Part shown: piece by piece, positions 9,195 through 18,602 of the stretch
Numbering within the stretch: the stretch's first letter is position 1
How the letters are laid out: every line of letters begins with the position of its first letter
From: Candidatus Pseudothioglobus singularis PS1
GTDB lineage: Bacteria; Pseudomonadota; Gammaproteobacteria; PS1; Pseudothioglobaceae
Length of the DNA: 64,000 bases
Direction: 5' to 3'
NCBI RefSeq assembly: GCF_001281385.1
Contig: NZ_CP006911.1
Location: forward strand, 1,426,001-1,490,000
The notes under the pieces: generated by a model
The model's database searches: none
What the model saw: only the letters and a program-made list of their open reading frames with translations
Told to the model about the DNA's origin: nothing
Translations under genes and position numbers: made by a program

Positions 9195-9779
9195 ATGTTA
9201 TTAATGATCGACAACTACGACTCATTTACCTACAACTTAGTTCAATATTTCGGTGAACTCGGTCAAGACGTTGTTGTCCACAGAAATGATCAAATCTCAG
9301 TGAGTGAGATTCAGAAATTAAACCCACAATATATTGTTATTTCACCAGGCCCTTGTACACCTAACGAAGCAGGAATTTCATTGGAATTAATTGAAAAGCT
9401 GGCTGGCAAATATCCAATACTTGGAGTTTGCTTAGGATTCCAAGCAATAGTTCAATCCTTTGGTGGAAAAATTATCGGTGCCCAGAAAATTATGCATGGA
9501 AAGGTTTCGCCAGTTCATCACACCTCAAAAAGCGTCTTTAAAGGTTTAAAAAATCCACTCAACGCAACTCGATATCACTCCCTTGTTGCTGAAAAAGAGT
9601 CTTTACCAGATTGCTTTGAGGTGACCGCATGGACTAATAAAGAATCTGGCGAAATTGAGGAAATAATGGGGGTTAGACATACCAGCTATCCAATTGAAGG
9701 GGTTCAATTTCATCCTGAGTCAATTCTCACTGAACATGGACACCAAATGCTTAATACTTTTTTACAGGACAATCAATAA
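9195..9779 (+). CDS. pabA: Aminodeoxychorismate/anthranilate synthase component II (glutamine amidotransferase)
   Basis: A 194-residue class I glutamine amidotransferase supplying ammonia to aminodeoxychorismate synthase (folate) or anthranilate synthase (tryptophan). The catalytic triad is visible: Cys in GVCLGFQ (near residue 79) and His/Glu in VQFHPES. The N-terminus [19 protein letters not shown] is typical of the TrpG/PabA family. Neither trpE nor trpD/trpC is adjacent, so the amphibolic TrpG/PabA role cannot be resolved; the symbol is the more neutral choice. It lies 3 bases before the rhodanese gene. Confidence 0.88.
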   Translation: MLLMIDNYDSFTYNLVQYFGELGQDVVVHRNDQISVSEIQKLNPQYIVISPGPCTPNEAGISLELIEKLAGKYPILGVCLGFQAIVQSFGGKIIGAQKIMHGKVSPVHHTSKSVFKGLKNPLNATRYHSLVAEKESLPDCFEVTAWTNKESGEIEEIMGVRHTSYPIEGVQFHPESILTEHGHQMLNTFLQDNQ

Positions 9780-9781
9780 CA

Positions 9782-10195
9782 ATGGAATTTATTCAATTTT
9801 TACAGGGTGAGTTATTACTCACAGGAACTTTATTTGCACTAATTATATTACTCATAGTAAATTTTTATAGTGAGAAATTTAGAAAGTATGAGGTAGTTGA
9901 TACTAATGGAGCTGTTTCTTTAATGGATGATGATGAGCTCGTTATTTTAGATGTCAGAGAAGAAAAAGAGCGTAATGCTGGATTTATTTTAAATGATATT
10001 AATATTCCTATGGGACAGGTTAAAGGGAAGATTGATTCTCTTGAAAAATCAAAAAATATTCTTGTCTATTGTAAGAGTGGAACCCGATCTGATCGTATTG
10101 CAGACCTTCTCTCCAAAAGTGACTTTCAGAAAGTGTACAGCCTTAAAGGTGGCTTTAATTCATGGCTTAAAGCTGAGCTTCCAATCGACAAGTAA
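9782..10195 (+). CDS. Membrane-anchored rhodanese-like protein (YibN type)
   Basis: A 137-residue protein with one N-terminal membrane segment (about residues 11-27) followed by a cytosolic-size rhodanese domain. The active-site loop is VYCKSGTRSD, with catalytic cysteine near residue 97, so sulfurtransferase or persulfide carrier activity is likely. In E. coli the equivalent yibN lies in yibN-grxC-secB-gpsA; here it directly precedes gpsA (5-base gap), which supports orthology although grxC and secB are absent. The physiological sulfur acceptor is not known. Confidence 0.85.
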   Translation: MEFIQFLQGELLLTGTLFALIILLIVNFYSEKFRKYEVVDTNGAVSLMDDDELVILDVREEKERNAGFILNDINIPMGQVKGKIDSLEKSKNILVYCKSGTRSDRIADLLSKSDFQKVYSLKGGFNSWLKAELPIDK

Positions 10196-10200
10196 TCACA

Positions 10201-11175
10201 ATGAACAATTCCCTCACTATTATTGGAGCAGGCGCATGGGGAAGCGCTCTTGCTATCGCTCTAAGTCATAAATTTGATAAAATATTTCTATTGACGAAAG
10301 ATAAAGCCAGTAGCGATGCACTAGGTAAACAACATTCAGCCCTATCAAAGCCATACAATCAAAACATTTTTATTGGCTACAGCTACGAGGTCATTAGTCA
10401 CTCAAAGGCCGTTCTAATAGCAACACCCAGCTCTGCATTTGGAAGTGTTCTTAAGAATATTAAAGATAACGTAAATGATATACCGATAGCCTGGGTCACT
10501 AAAGGCTTTGATCCTGAAACGGCAAATCTGCTTCATGAAACCTTTAATCGCTATTTGACAGGACATCATCCATGCGTCATCTCAGGACCAACTTTTGCCG
10601 CTGAAATTGTTGAAGAAAAGCCAGCAGCAATCGTTGTTGCCTCGAAAGATGAAAAAACAAGGGATTATTGGTCAGATATTATTCAAACAGAAACCCTTCG
10701 CGCCTATACAAATTCAGATATTGTGGGTGTTCAGGTTGGCGGGTCTGTTAAGAACATTTTGGCAATTGCAGCAGGGATTGCTAGTGGGCTTGGTTTCGGT
10801 GCTAACACGCAAGCTGCATTGATTACAAGAGGCCTAGCTGAAATGACGAGACTGGGCGTTGCATTGGGAGCAGATAAAGTTACCTTTCAAGGACTATCAG
10901 GTCTTGGTGATCTAGTCCTTACCTGCTCAGATGACTTGTCTAGAAACCGACGATTTGGAAAAGAACTCGCTAACAACATTTCTACAGACGATGCACTCAA
11001 AAACATTAATGCTACTGTTGAAGGGTTTAAAGCACTTAAACTTGTCCTGAAGGTAGCTAGAAGTAATCAAATTGAGATGCCTATTTGTGAACAAGTTCTT
11101 CTCGTTACTGAAGGAAAGACAACTCCTAAAGAGGCAGTTACTGAGCTCCTTCTGAGAAAGCCAAGTCAAGAGTAA
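10201..11175 (+). CDS. gpsA: Glycerol-3-phosphate dehydrogenase [NAD(P)+]
   Basis: A 324-residue cytosolic enzyme reducing dihydroxyacetone phosphate to sn-glycerol-3-phosphate for phospholipid synthesis. The Rossmann motif GAGAWGSALA is at the N-terminus; the substrate-site segments GPTFAAEI and GGSVKNILAIAAGIASGLGFGAN, with the conserved lysine, and GLGDLVLTC are intact. Length is near the E. coli 339. Its product feeds PlsY (encoded at 31.2 kb) via lysophosphatidate formation. Confidence 0.96.
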   Translation: MNNSLTIIGAGAWGSALAIALSHKFDKIFLLTKDKASSDALGKQHSALSKPYNQNIFIGYSYEVISHSKAVLIATPSSAFGSVLKNIKDNVNDIPIAWVTKGFDPETANLLHETFNRYLTGHHPCVISGPTFAAEIVEEKPAAIVVASKDEKTRDYWSDIIQTETLRAYTNSDIVGVQVGGSVKNILAIAAGIASGLGFGANTQAALITRGLAEMTRLGVALGADKVTFQGLSGLGDLVLTCSDDLSRNRRFGKELANNISTDDALKNINATVEGFKALKLVLKVARSNQIEMPICEQVLLVTEGKTTPKEAVTELLLRKPSQE

Positions 11176-11201
11176 AAAGTTTATAAATCCTATTCTTAAT
11201 T

Positions 11202-12971
11202 ATGGGCTTAACTGCTAAAAAAATAGAGAACTCAGATCAGACTCAAAAGCAAGATTTACGAATTCTTCTGCAGCTGTCTTCTTTTATAAAGCCTTATAAA
11301 AAAATTGCATTTGTTGCTTTTATTGCTCTCATCATCACTTCTCTGTCCTTCCTCTTGCTTGGTCAAGGAATAAAACTCTTCATTGATGAAGGTATCTATA
11401 ATCTTAGCAGGAACGAGCTGTTTGTTATTTTGCTTGTTCTCATGACTCTCGTTATCGGAACTTTTATCAGATTTTATTTTATATCATGGATCGGTGAGAG
11501 AATTAGTAATGATGTTCGCCTTGCCGTTTTTAATCATCTTCTCACACTTCACCCTCATTACTTTGAAGTCAATCGAAGTGGTGAAATTAATGCACGCTTA
11601 ACAACGGACACTACCCTCCTTCAATCCATCTTTGGATTTTCAATTTCAATGGCATTAAGTAGTGTACTTTTATTTATTGGTGGATTGATAATGATGATTA
11701 TTACCAATATAAAACTGGCTTTAATTGTATTAATAAGTGTCCCAGTCATTCTTCTCCCAATGGCTATATATGGTCGTCGCCTCAGAACCCTTTCAAGGAA
11801 AAGTCAAGACACCGTTGCAGATATTGGCACCTATGCGGGTGAGATTGTTCAAAATATTAAGATCGTGCAAAGCTTTACTAGAGAGCCTGAAGAGTCATAT
11901 GCATTTAGTGTTGAGGTTGAAAAGGCATTCTCTGCAGCCAAAAGACGAATATTACAAAGCTCTTTACTGATAGCTGCTGCTATGATTATAGTTTTTACTG
12001 GCTTAGGAGCAATGATCTGGTTTGGCGCCAAAGATGTTGCAAATGGAGAAATATCAGCTGGCGAGCTAGCATCATTTGTTTTTTATGCAATTATGGTAGC
12101 AAGATCTGTAGCCGTTATATCTGAGATTTATGGTCAGCTTCAAAGGGCTGCAGGAGCTACAGAGAGACTGCTTGAACTATTATCTGAAAAACCACAAATT
12201 ACGCCTCCTGCTCAACCCAAAAAACTAGAAAAAGGAACTCTTTCATTAAGCTTTAATAATGTTAGTTTCAGTTATCCCTCAAGACCAAAGGAGGTTGCCT
12301 TAAACCAACTAAATTTTAAAGTTAATAAAGGTGAAACTGTCGCAATTGTTGGTCTTTCAGGCGCTGGAAAAACAACAATATTTGAATTACTCCAGAGGTT
12401 TTATGACCCCTCTCAAGGAAGCATTGATGTTGGTGATATAGATTTAATAAATCTTGATCCAATAAATCTTCGTATGAATATTGGTGTGGTTCCTCAGCAG
12501 CCAACACTTTTCTCTGCAGATGTAACTCATAATATTAGTTATGGCAACCCCTCAGCTAGCAAAAATCAAATAAAACAGGCGGCAAAAGAGGCATTTGCAT
12601 TGAACTTCATTGAGCAACTGCCTGAGGGGTTTAATAGTTATTTAGGTGAGCAAGGTGTTCGCTTATCTGGCGGACAACGCCAACGTATTGCAATTGCTCG
12701 AGCCATGCTCAAAGACCCATCAATCTTACTTCTAGATGAGGCTACAAGTGCTTTAGATGCTGATAGTGAGCAAAAGGTCCAACACGCACTAAAGAAGCTA
12801 ATGGAAGGTAGAACCACACTAATCATTGCCCACAGGCTGGCAACAATTATGCATGCAGATCGTATTTTACTTATTGATCAGGGGCAACTTATTGCAGAAG
12901 GGAATCATCAGCAACTCTTAACCAGCTCTGATCTATACAAGAGGCTTTGTGAGCTCCAATTTAATCATTAA
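11202..12971 (+). CDS. ABC exporter half-transporter (MsbA/multidrug type)
   Basis: A 589-residue fusion of a six-helix membrane domain (about residues 30-320) and an ATPase domain (about 345-589). Walker A GLSGAGKTT, signature LSGGQRQR, Walker B ILLLDEATSALD and the H-loop IIAHRLATI are intact, so it is an active homodimeric exporter. It resembles the lipid/multidrug exporter group; it may or may not be the lipid A flippase MsbA, because the usual msbA-lpxK linkage is absent. It begins 26 bases after gpsA. Confidence 0.85.
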   Translation: MGLTAKKIENSDQTQKQDLRILLQLSSFIKPYKKIAFVAFIALIITSLSFLLLGQGIKLFIDEGIYNLSRNELFVILLVLMTLVIGTFIRFYFISWIGERISNDVRLAVFNHLLTLHPHYFEVNRSGEINARLTTDTTLLQSIFGFSISMALSSVLLFIGGLIMMIITNIKLALIVLISVPVILLPMAIYGRRLRTLSRKSQDTVADIGTYAGEIVQNIKIVQSFTREPEESYAFSVEVEKAFSAAKRRILQSSLLIAAAMIIVFTGLGAMIWFGAKDVANGEISAGELASFVFYAIMVARSVAVISEIYGQLQRAAGATERLLELLSEKPQITPPAQPKKLEKGTLSLSFNNVSFSYPSRPKEVALNQLNFKVNKGETVAIVGLSGAGKTTIFELLQRFYDPSQGSIDVGDIDLINLDPINLRMNIGVVPQQPTLFSADVTHNISYGNPSASKNQIKQAAKEAFALNFIEQLPEGFNSYLGEQGVRLSGGQRQRIAIARAMLKDPSILLLDEATSALDADSEQKVQHALKKLMEGRTTLIIAHRLATIMHADRILLIDQGQLIAEGNHQQLLTSSDLYKRLCELQFNH

Positions 12972-13087
12972 ATTAACTAGTTTAAAGTAAGCTAATTTCT
13001 TAAGAATATTTTTTAACAATTAGAATAACTTACTCTATTTTTTAAAGGATAATGTGCATCAAATTTCAATAGTTAGTTGATTAACAA

Positions 13088-13813
13088 ATGGTCAATAAAT
13101 ATAGAAATATCTTTAAAAATCTGAAGTCGCTTTTTCTTCTACTGTCTTTGTTCACAATTAGTTCTCTTGTGTCTTCAGCATCTCTTTCTTCATTCAAACC
13201 TAGTTTTGAGTCAATTGAAAGTACTACCGTTAGGAAAGAAGTTTTTTTTAATTATCTTCTTCCAGCAATTCAAAAGAAAAATAATGAAATTATAGAAATA
13301 AGAATTGCTATCTCTAATGATGAGCTAAGCAATGCTCAATTAGATGATTTAGCAAAAAAATATCGCTTAAGTACGCCTGCTTCTAAAGAAGAATTATTAA
13401 AAGTTATTGATATACTTCCACCGTCACTTGTCCTCGCTCAAGCAGCGAATGAATCTAACTGGGGAAGATCAAGATTCGCCAAGGAATTTAATAACTATTT
13501 TGGTATCTGGTGTTTTTCCAAAGGCTGTGGCGTTGTGCCAATGAAACGAGAAGAAGATGCAACCCATGAAGTGGCAAGTTTTAACTCATTAGATGATTGT
13601 ATTGATTATTATGTATTAAATATCAATAGAAGCTATGCTTATGAAGACCTTCGTTCAATTAGACAAAATCAGCGCGAACAATATCAACCAATCACAGGAA
13701 TTATTTTAGCTGAAGGTCTTGGCAACTATGCTTTCCCAGGTGACGAATATATTGAATCAATTAAATCAGTCATAAACTTTAATCAACTCCAGAGACATGA
13801 CTTTTTAAACTAG
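13088..13813 (+). CDS. Bax-like glucosaminidase-domain protein
   Basis: A 241-residue exported protein. A hydrophobic N-terminal segment (about residues 12-31) acts as signal or anchor. The rest matches the Bax/FlgJ-type glucosaminidase fold: PPSLVLAQAANESNWGRSRFA with the catalytic glutamate, then NNYFGIWCF and a later YAFPGDEYI. It probably trims peptidoglycan glycan strands in the periplasm. Slightly shorter than E. coli Bax (274). It is transcribed alone and ends at a bidirectional terminator shared with rpsI. Confidence 0.8.
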   Translation: MVNKYRNIFKNLKSLFLLLSLFTISSLVSSASLSSFKPSFESIESTTVRKEVFFNYLLPAIQKKNNEIIEIRIAISNDELSNAQLDDLAKKYRLSTPASKEELLKVIDILPPSLVLAQAANESNWGRSRFAKEFNNYFGIWCFSKGCGVVPMKREEDATHEVASFNSLDDCIDYYVLNINRSYAYEDLRSIRQNQREQYQPITGIILAEGLGNYAFPGDEYIESIKSVINFNQLQRHDFLN

Positions 13814-13835
13814 TTAGAATTCTAATAGATATATA

Positions 13836-13864
13836 AAAAAACCCGCTTAGAGCGGGTTTTTTTT
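13836..13864. terminator. Bidirectional intrinsic terminator (bax-like / rpsI)
   Basis: A GC-rich 7-bp stem (ACCCGCT/AGCGGGT, loop TAG) is flanked by an A-run on one side and a T-run on the other. It lies between two convergent genes, so it can end transcription from both strands. Confidence 0.9.
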
Positions 13865-13885
13865 GAATCAGTTTTAGCCTCAAGA

Positions 13886-14281
13886 TTAACGTTTTGAGTA
13901 CTGCTCACTCTTACGCGCTTTCTTCTTACCAACCTTCTTACGTTCAACAACTCGTGCATCACGAGTCACGAGTCCAGCACTTCTTAGATCAGAACGAGTA
14001 GCCTCATCATAGGCCATCAATGCTCTAGTAACCCCAAGTCTAATTGCGCCCGCTTGACCGGTGTCACCACCACCTCTAACCATAATGTTGAAATCAAATT
14101 TATTATGCATTTCAACAACATCAAGAGGTTGATTGATAATCATTGAAGATGTCTCTCTACCAAAATACTCAGCCATTGGCTTTTTGTTAACAGTGAAAAC
14201 ACCCTTACCTTTTGTCATATAAACTCTAGCAACTGATGTCTTTCTTCTTCCAGTTGCGTAAAAAACTTCTTTTTCTGCCAT
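13886..14281 (-). CDS. rpsI: 30S ribosomal protein S9
   Basis: A 131-residue small-subunit protein whose C-terminal tail reaches the P-site tRNA. Hallmarks are the N-terminal [12 protein letters not shown] motif, [14 protein letters not shown], and the basic C-terminus ending SKR, as in E. coli (130 residues). It follows rplM by 11 bases in the universal L13-S9 operon and ends at the strong shared terminator. Confidence 0.98.
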   Translation of the reverse strand: MAEKEVFYATGRRKTSVARVYMTKGKGVFTVNKKPMAEYFGRETSSMIINQPLDVVEMHNKFDFNIMVRGGGDTGQAGAIRLGVTRALMAYDEATRSDLRSAGLVTRDARVVERKKVGKKKARKSEQYSKR

Positions 14282-14292
14282 ATTAATAAGCC

Positions 14293-14721
14293 TTAAATAT
14301 CTAAAAGTTGCGGCTGTTGGGCTGCGTGAGTATGTTCACCGCCTGCAAAAACCTTCATTTTTCTTGCCATTTCTCTTCCAAGTGGACCTTTAGGAAGCAT
14401 CCCTTTAACTGCTTTCTGAATAACTTCTTCAGGCTTCTTAGCGAGTAACTCTTTAAATGGTACCGACTTTAAATTACCCACATATCCAGTATGATGATGA
14501 TACATTTTGTCATTATATTTGTTACCAGTAACTGCAACCTTAGACGCGTTTACAATAACAATGTAATCTCCTGTATCAACATGAGGTGTGTATTCTGGTT
14601 TATGCTTTCCGCGCAGTCGAGAGGCAACTTCAGTCGCAAGACGACCAAGTGTTTTGCCGTCCGCATCAACTAAAAACCAATCTCTTTTTACCTCATCTGC
14701 TTTCGCACTAAATGTTTTCAT
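14293..14721 (-). CDS. rplM: 50S ribosomal protein L13
   Basis: A 142-residue large-subunit assembly protein, the same length as E. coli L13. Seen: [47 protein letters not shown] and the [10 protein letters not shown] motif. First gene of the rplM-rpsI operon; a good promoter lies upstream at 14759-14788. Confidence 0.98.
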   Translation of the reverse strand: MKTFSAKADEVKRDWFLVDADGKTLGRLATEVASRLRGKHKPEYTPHVDTGDYIVIVNASKVAVTGNKYNDKMYHHHTGYVGNLKSVPFKELLAKKPEEVIQKAVKGMLPKGPLGREMARKMKVFAGGEHTHAAQQPQLLDI

Positions 14722-14758
14722 AACTCTATTATCTTCGTCAGATTAGAACAAGCGCACT

Positions 14759-14788
14759 ATTATAATCACTTTTTATTCTTAATGTAAG
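14759..14788 (-). promoter_or_regulatory. Candidate sigma-70 promoter for rplM-rpsI
   Basis: Read on the minus strand, CTTACA (-35, 14788-14783) is followed after 18 bases by a perfect TATAAT (14764-14759). It lies about 40 bases upstream of the rplM start. Confidence 0.55.
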
Positions 14789-14844
14789 TTTTCATATTGC
14801 AAATACATCAAATATCTAGCAATCAATATGAGGCAGAATTCTAA

Positions 14845-16437
14845 TTATTTTGTCATCAAATCCATTTCTTTTTTATATAGTTTAGTTTCTACATCCATTA
14901 ATCCAAGCAATGTATGAAATAAACTGTCATGTGATTGAGGAAGTTCAGCATTTTTTCTTAACTTTTCTTTGTTAAAAACCTCAGACAATGATTCATCTAA
15001 CCACATAAAAGCTGGAACATCTATCTGCTCATTAGGCGCCATAAAATATGGCATTCCATGTAGATATAGCCCCCCTTCTCCTAGTGATTCTCCATGGTCA
15101 CTTACATAAAACATAGCAGTGTCTGATTCTTGTGAATTGCTTTCAAGAAGCTCTATGACCTTCGAGAGAAAATAGTCAGTGTACAAAATTGTATTATCGT
15201 AAGAATTACTGATCTGCGCATTGGAACATTCATTTAATTGATTTGTTTTACAGATTGGCTTGAATACCTCAAATTCTTCTGGATATCTCTTATAGTAGGC
15301 TGGTCCATGACTACCCATAGTATGTAACACGATTAATGTGTCTCTTTTATTTTGTTCATTAATGTAATTCTGTAAGTTAATCAACATTCCTTCATCCCTG
15401 CATTCTGGATTACAGATAGGATTATTTTCAGAGGATCGATAGTCTTTGAATTCAATTCGATCTGCAACGCTTTTTGAACTAGAGTTATTCTCTAACCAGA
15501 TTACACTCGCTCCAGCCTGACTTATTAGGTCGAGCACATTACTCATATTTTTTCCTTTGGCATGAGAATAATTACCACGTTCAAGGATTGAAAACATACA
15601 TGGAACTGACAGCGCTGTATCAGTGCCACACGATGTCATTTCTTTAAATGAGATAATATCCTCTTGCTCAAGATAGGGATTCGTTTTCCGATCATAGCCA
15701 TTAATTGACATACGATCCCTTCGAGCAGTTTCTCCAATGACAAATATGACTAATCGTCTTTTATCTGACTTTTTATTAATTTTGGCGTCTAAGCCAATCT
15801 CCTTAAATGGCTTAGCACTTGTCTCTATTTGAGAATTAATAAACTTTACTGAAGAGTACAAATAATAAGTTGGAGTGATATAGAGTCTTAAATCTCGATT
15901 TTCTCTAGCAAAAGATGTGTAATGCTTAGAAAAAGATAAAACAACAATGACAAAAACAACAATCAGTGCCAACAACATCTTAACTCTTTGCCATAATTGA
16001 GTTTTAATTGAAGATTTGACAAGTTGGATTTTCCATACATAAGTTGATGGAATTAGGCCCAATAGGCAGAAATAAATTAATGATTTAATGCTGACAAGAT
16101 CGCTAAATTCACTTGTATCAGTCTCAAAAGTATTGGTGATCATATTATGATCAAAAACTACTCCAAAGTTATTGGTACTGTAAGTCAAAACTGCAGAGAT
16201 AAGCAGTAAAAGGATTAAAATCGGTTTTAGTGACCATCTAAAACACAATACTATAAGTAATGCAGATAGAAAAGTGAATAAAAATAAAAATAAAGATCCT
16301 ACAAATAACCAGTTTTCAGATAGTGGATAAATCTGCAATGTTTTTTCTAAAAATGTAAAATTACCCGTTAAAGTTAGAAATGCTGCAACTAACAATACTA
16401 GATTAACTTCAGATAATTTTTTAGAAAAAAGCTGCAT
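14845..16437 (-). CDS. Lipid A phosphoethanolamine transferase (EptA family)
   Basis: A 530-residue inner-membrane enzyme. The N-terminal part (to about residue 175) holds five hydrophobic segments; the periplasmic remainder is a sulfatase-fold catalytic domain with VIGETARRDRMSINGYDRKTNP (metal-binding Glu), SCGTDTALSVPCMF carrying the expected nucleophilic threonine, HTMGSHGP and VSDHGESLGE. Members transfer phosphoethanolamine from phosphatidylethanolamine to lipid A or other surface glycans, lowering negative charge. Length is close to EptA (547). Divergent from tatD. The acceptor (lipid A versus core sugar) is not decidable here. Confidence 0.87.
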   Translation of the reverse strand: MQLFSKKLSEVNLVLLVAAFLTLTGNFTFLEKTLQIYPLSENWLFVGSLFLFLFTFLSALLIVLCFRWSLKPILILLLLISAVLTYSTNNFGVVFDHNMITNTFETDTSEFSDLVSIKSLIYFCLLGLIPSTYVWKIQLVKSSIKTQLWQRVKMLLALIVVFVIVVLSFSKHYTSFARENRDLRLYITPTYYLYSSVKFINSQIETSAKPFKEIGLDAKINKKSDKRRLVIFVIGETARRDRMSINGYDRKTNPYLEQEDIISFKEMTSCGTDTALSVPCMFSILERGNYSHAKGKNMSNVLDLISQAGASVIWLENNSSSKSVADRIEFKDYRSSENNPICNPECRDEGMLINLQNYINEQNKRDTLIVLHTMGSHGPAYYKRYPEEFEVFKPICKTNQLNECSNAQISNSYDNTILYTDYFLSKVIELLESNSQESDTAMFYVSDHGESLGEGGLYLHGMPYFMAPNEQIDVPAFMWLDESLSEVFNKEKLRKNAELPQSHDSLFHTLLGLMDVETKLYKKEMDLMTK

Positions 16438-16442
16438 TTATT

Positions 16443-16470
16443 TTGATTGAAAAAATTTTTATTATATTAT
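16443..16470 (+). promoter_or_regulatory. Candidate promoter for tatD
   Basis: TTGATT (16443-16448) and TATTAT (16465-16470) are 16 bases apart in the 55-base gap between divergent genes. An AAGGAAG ribosome site follows, just before the tatD ATG. Confidence 0.4.
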
Positions 16471-16492
16471 CCATTAGATCATAAAGGAAGTA

Positions 16493-17188
16493 ATGCTTAA
16501 CTCACACATACACTTAGATTTTGATAACGTTAATTCACCATCAAGCTCAACAACTGGGGTTATTATCCCTTCCACTGGGAAAGATAACTGGGATAGCGTC
16601 ATTGCATGTTGTCATTCCAATGACAATAGTTATTTTGCCCTTGGGATTCATCCATGGTTTGTAAAAGATCATCAAATGATTGATTTGCATGACCTTGAAG
16701 TTCGAATTGAAGAGGAAAAGCCTATTGCAGTTGGAGAATGCGGATTAGATTATGCAAAGGTAAAAGATCAAAATACGCAACGATTTTTCTTTGACGAGCA
16801 AGTTGCTTTAGCGACAAGGTTTGACTTGCCATTAATCATTCACTCAGTTCATGCTACAGAAGACGTCACTGACTTACTTAAGTCATATTCAAAATCACGA
16901 GGCGTAATCCATGCCTATTCTGGAAGCCTCCAACAAGCTGAAAATTTACTAAAAATCAATTTTTCATTTGGATTTGGAACCTCTCTTACCAATCCTCATG
17001 CATACAAGCTGCATGATATCGTTAAATTCCTGCCCATCGAATCGATAGTCATTGAAACAGATGACAGGAAAAATCCCGATGAATTGATTCAAGTTGCCGA
17101 AAGAGTAGCAAGAATAAAAAAAATAACCGTTGATCAAGTCATAGAACAATGCGATCAAAATACTTTTAATATTTTTAAGATTAGTTAA
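16493..17188 (+). CDS. TatD family metal-dependent hydrolase
   Basis: A 231-residue TIM-barrel metallohydrolase of the TatD family (putative 3'-5' DNase or D-aminoacyl-tRNA-related hydrolase). Metal ligands are visible: SHIHLD near the start, VGECGLDY, IIHSVHAT, IHAYSG and ETDD near the end. It is shorter than E. coli TatD/YcfH (about 260-265). Its stop overlaps the next gene's ATG by one base (TAATG), so it is co-translated with tcdA. Precise substrate unknown for this group. Confidence 0.85.
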   Translation: MLNSHIHLDFDNVNSPSSSTTGVIIPSTGKDNWDSVIACCHSNDNSYFALGIHPWFVKDHQMIDLHDLEVRIEEEKPIAVGECGLDYAKVKDQNTQRFFFDEQVALATRFDLPLIIHSVHATEDVTDLLKSYSKSRGVIHAYSGSLQQAENLLKINFSFGFGTSLTNPHAYKLHDIVKFLPIESIVIETDDRKNPDELIQVAERVARIKKITVDQVIEQCDQNTFNIFKIS

Positions 17189-17925
17189 TGGCTGGAAGTT
17201 GTGCTCGAACTGAAATATTAGTGGGTCAGCTGGGTTTAGCTCAATTGGCTGAATCACATGTCGTTATTGCTGGACTTGGTGGAGTCGGTGGAGCTTGCGC
17301 TGAATCTCTTTGCAGGGCAGGAATTGGCGAATTAACCCTAATTGATTTTGATACAGTATCCAAAACAGATCTGAATCGTCAGCTTATTGCACTTCATTCG
17401 ACTTTAGGTGAGTCAAAAGTTAATGTCCTTGCGCAAAGATTAAGAGATATTAATCCGGATACTATTATTAATGAAAAAAACCTGTTTATTGATAGTCAAG
17501 AAGCTGAGGTAATTGCCACTGATTCCGATTTGAACTTTGTGGCAGATTGTATTGATGCTATTGCCTGCAAAACAAATTTAATTGATGCTTGTAATCGTTC
17601 AGATATGCCAATAATATCTAGCATGGGAGCAGGTGGAAGACTTGATCCAACGAAAGTCACCATTTCAAGAATGGATAAAACAGAGTATTGTGGCCTGGCT
17701 AGAGAATTAAGAAGACAACTTAGAAATAAACACGCCTCATTAAAGTTTCCAGTGGTTCACTCTACAGAAGTACAAATTAAGGCTCTTCCCCATAAGGCAG
17801 TTAATGAAACTGATCTATCGCCGCCAGGGAGGCCAAGAGCGGTAAATGGAGCTATATCTTATATGCCCAATATTTTTGGTTTAATGATGGCAGGACACAT
17901 TATTCAAACTATACTAAGGTCATGA
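17188..17925 (+). CDS. tcdA: tRNA threonylcarbamoyladenosine dehydratase
   Basis: A 245-residue ThiF/E1-like adenylating enzyme. The ATP-binding loop GLGGVGGACAESLCRAGIG and DLNRQ motif are intact, and the late SPPGRPRAVNGAISYMPNIFG segment is typical of TcdA/CsdL. It cyclises the t6A modification of tRNA to ct6A using ATP. t6A itself needs TsaD, encoded at 60-61 kb. Starts within the tatD stop. Confidence 0.9.
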   Translation: MAGSCARTEILVGQLGLAQLAESHVVIAGLGGVGGACAESLCRAGIGELTLIDFDTVSKTDLNRQLIALHSTLGESKVNVLAQRLRDINPDTIINEKNLFIDSQEAEVIATDSDLNFVADCIDAIACKTNLIDACNRSDMPIISSMGAGGRLDPTKVTISRMDKTEYCGLARELRRQLRNKHASLKFPVVHSTEVQIKALPHKAVNETDLSPPGRPRAVNGAISYMPNIFGLMMAGHIIQTILRS

Positions 17926-17947
17926 GTAAATTTAAAATAAACATGTC

Positions 17948-18499
17948 ATGGTGAGAACTGAAAGCCCAATTTGTGACTTCAATTTACCTGCAGTTGATTT
18001 CAAACTAAAGGGAGTAGATGGAAAGTACTATGACTTAAATTCGCTAAAAGGACCAAATGGCTTATTGATTATGTTTATCTGTAATCATTGCCCTTATGTG
18101 AAATCTATTATTAAACGAATAATCAGAGATACGAATGAGCTTAAGAAACTTGGTGTAAATAGTGTGGGTATTATGTCAAATAATCCAAATGAGTATGAAG
18201 AAGACTCGTTTGAGAATATGAAAAAAATTTCAACAGATCTGTTTTTTCCTTTCCCCTATCTAATTGATGAAACACAAGAAGTTGCAAAGTCTTATGGTGC
18301 TGTCTGTACCCCAGATTTTTTTGGATACAACAAAGATCTTGGATTACAATATCGGGGAAGACTTGATGAATCCAGAAAAGAGTCTGTCACAGATGCAAAA
18401 CGAGAGCTATTTGAGGCAATGAAGACTATTGCTGAGACTGAAAAAGGACCCGTCGATCAAATTCCTTCTATGGGCTGCTCAATTAAATGGTTTGATTAA
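17948..18499 (+). CDS. Thioredoxin-like (AhpC/TSA fold) protein
   Basis: A 183-residue thioredoxin-fold protein without signal peptide. The redox motif is CNHCPYV near residue 52, a CxxC arrangement found in a widespread group of thioredoxin-family proteins; a further cysteine occurs in GAVCTPDFF. The family usually has 180-200 residues and unknown substrates. It could be a cytosolic peroxidase or disulfide reductase. It follows tcdA by 22 bases and may be co-transcribed. Confidence 0.8.
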   Translation: MVRTESPICDFNLPAVDFKLKGVDGKYYDLNSLKGPNGLLIMFICNHCPYVKSIIKRIIRDTNELKKLGVNSVGIMSNNPNEYEEDSFENMKKISTDLFFPFPYLIDETQEVAKSYGAVCTPDFFGYNKDLGLQYRGRLDESRKESVTDAKRELFEAMKTIAETEKGPVDQIPSMGCSIKWFD

Positions 18500-18540
18500 T
18501 GATACTTTTTAATTCATTTACCATTACTAGTGACCTCGCC

Positions 18541-18570
18541 TTCATGTGAAGAGTTAAATCAAGGTATAAT
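18541..18570 (+). promoter_or_regulatory. Candidate promoter for deaD
   Basis: A perfect TATAAT at 18565-18570, with TTCATG 18 bases upstream as a weak -35 element, located 33 bases before the deaD start in a gene-free gap of about 100 bases. Confidence 0.42.
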
Positions 18571-18602
18571 ACCGCCCTTTATTTTCACTGCCCTCTCATA
18601 TC

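Noticed and set aside
9993-10271. 92-codon ORF overlapping the rhodanese and gpsA genes
   Set aside because: Another frame of two well-supported genes.
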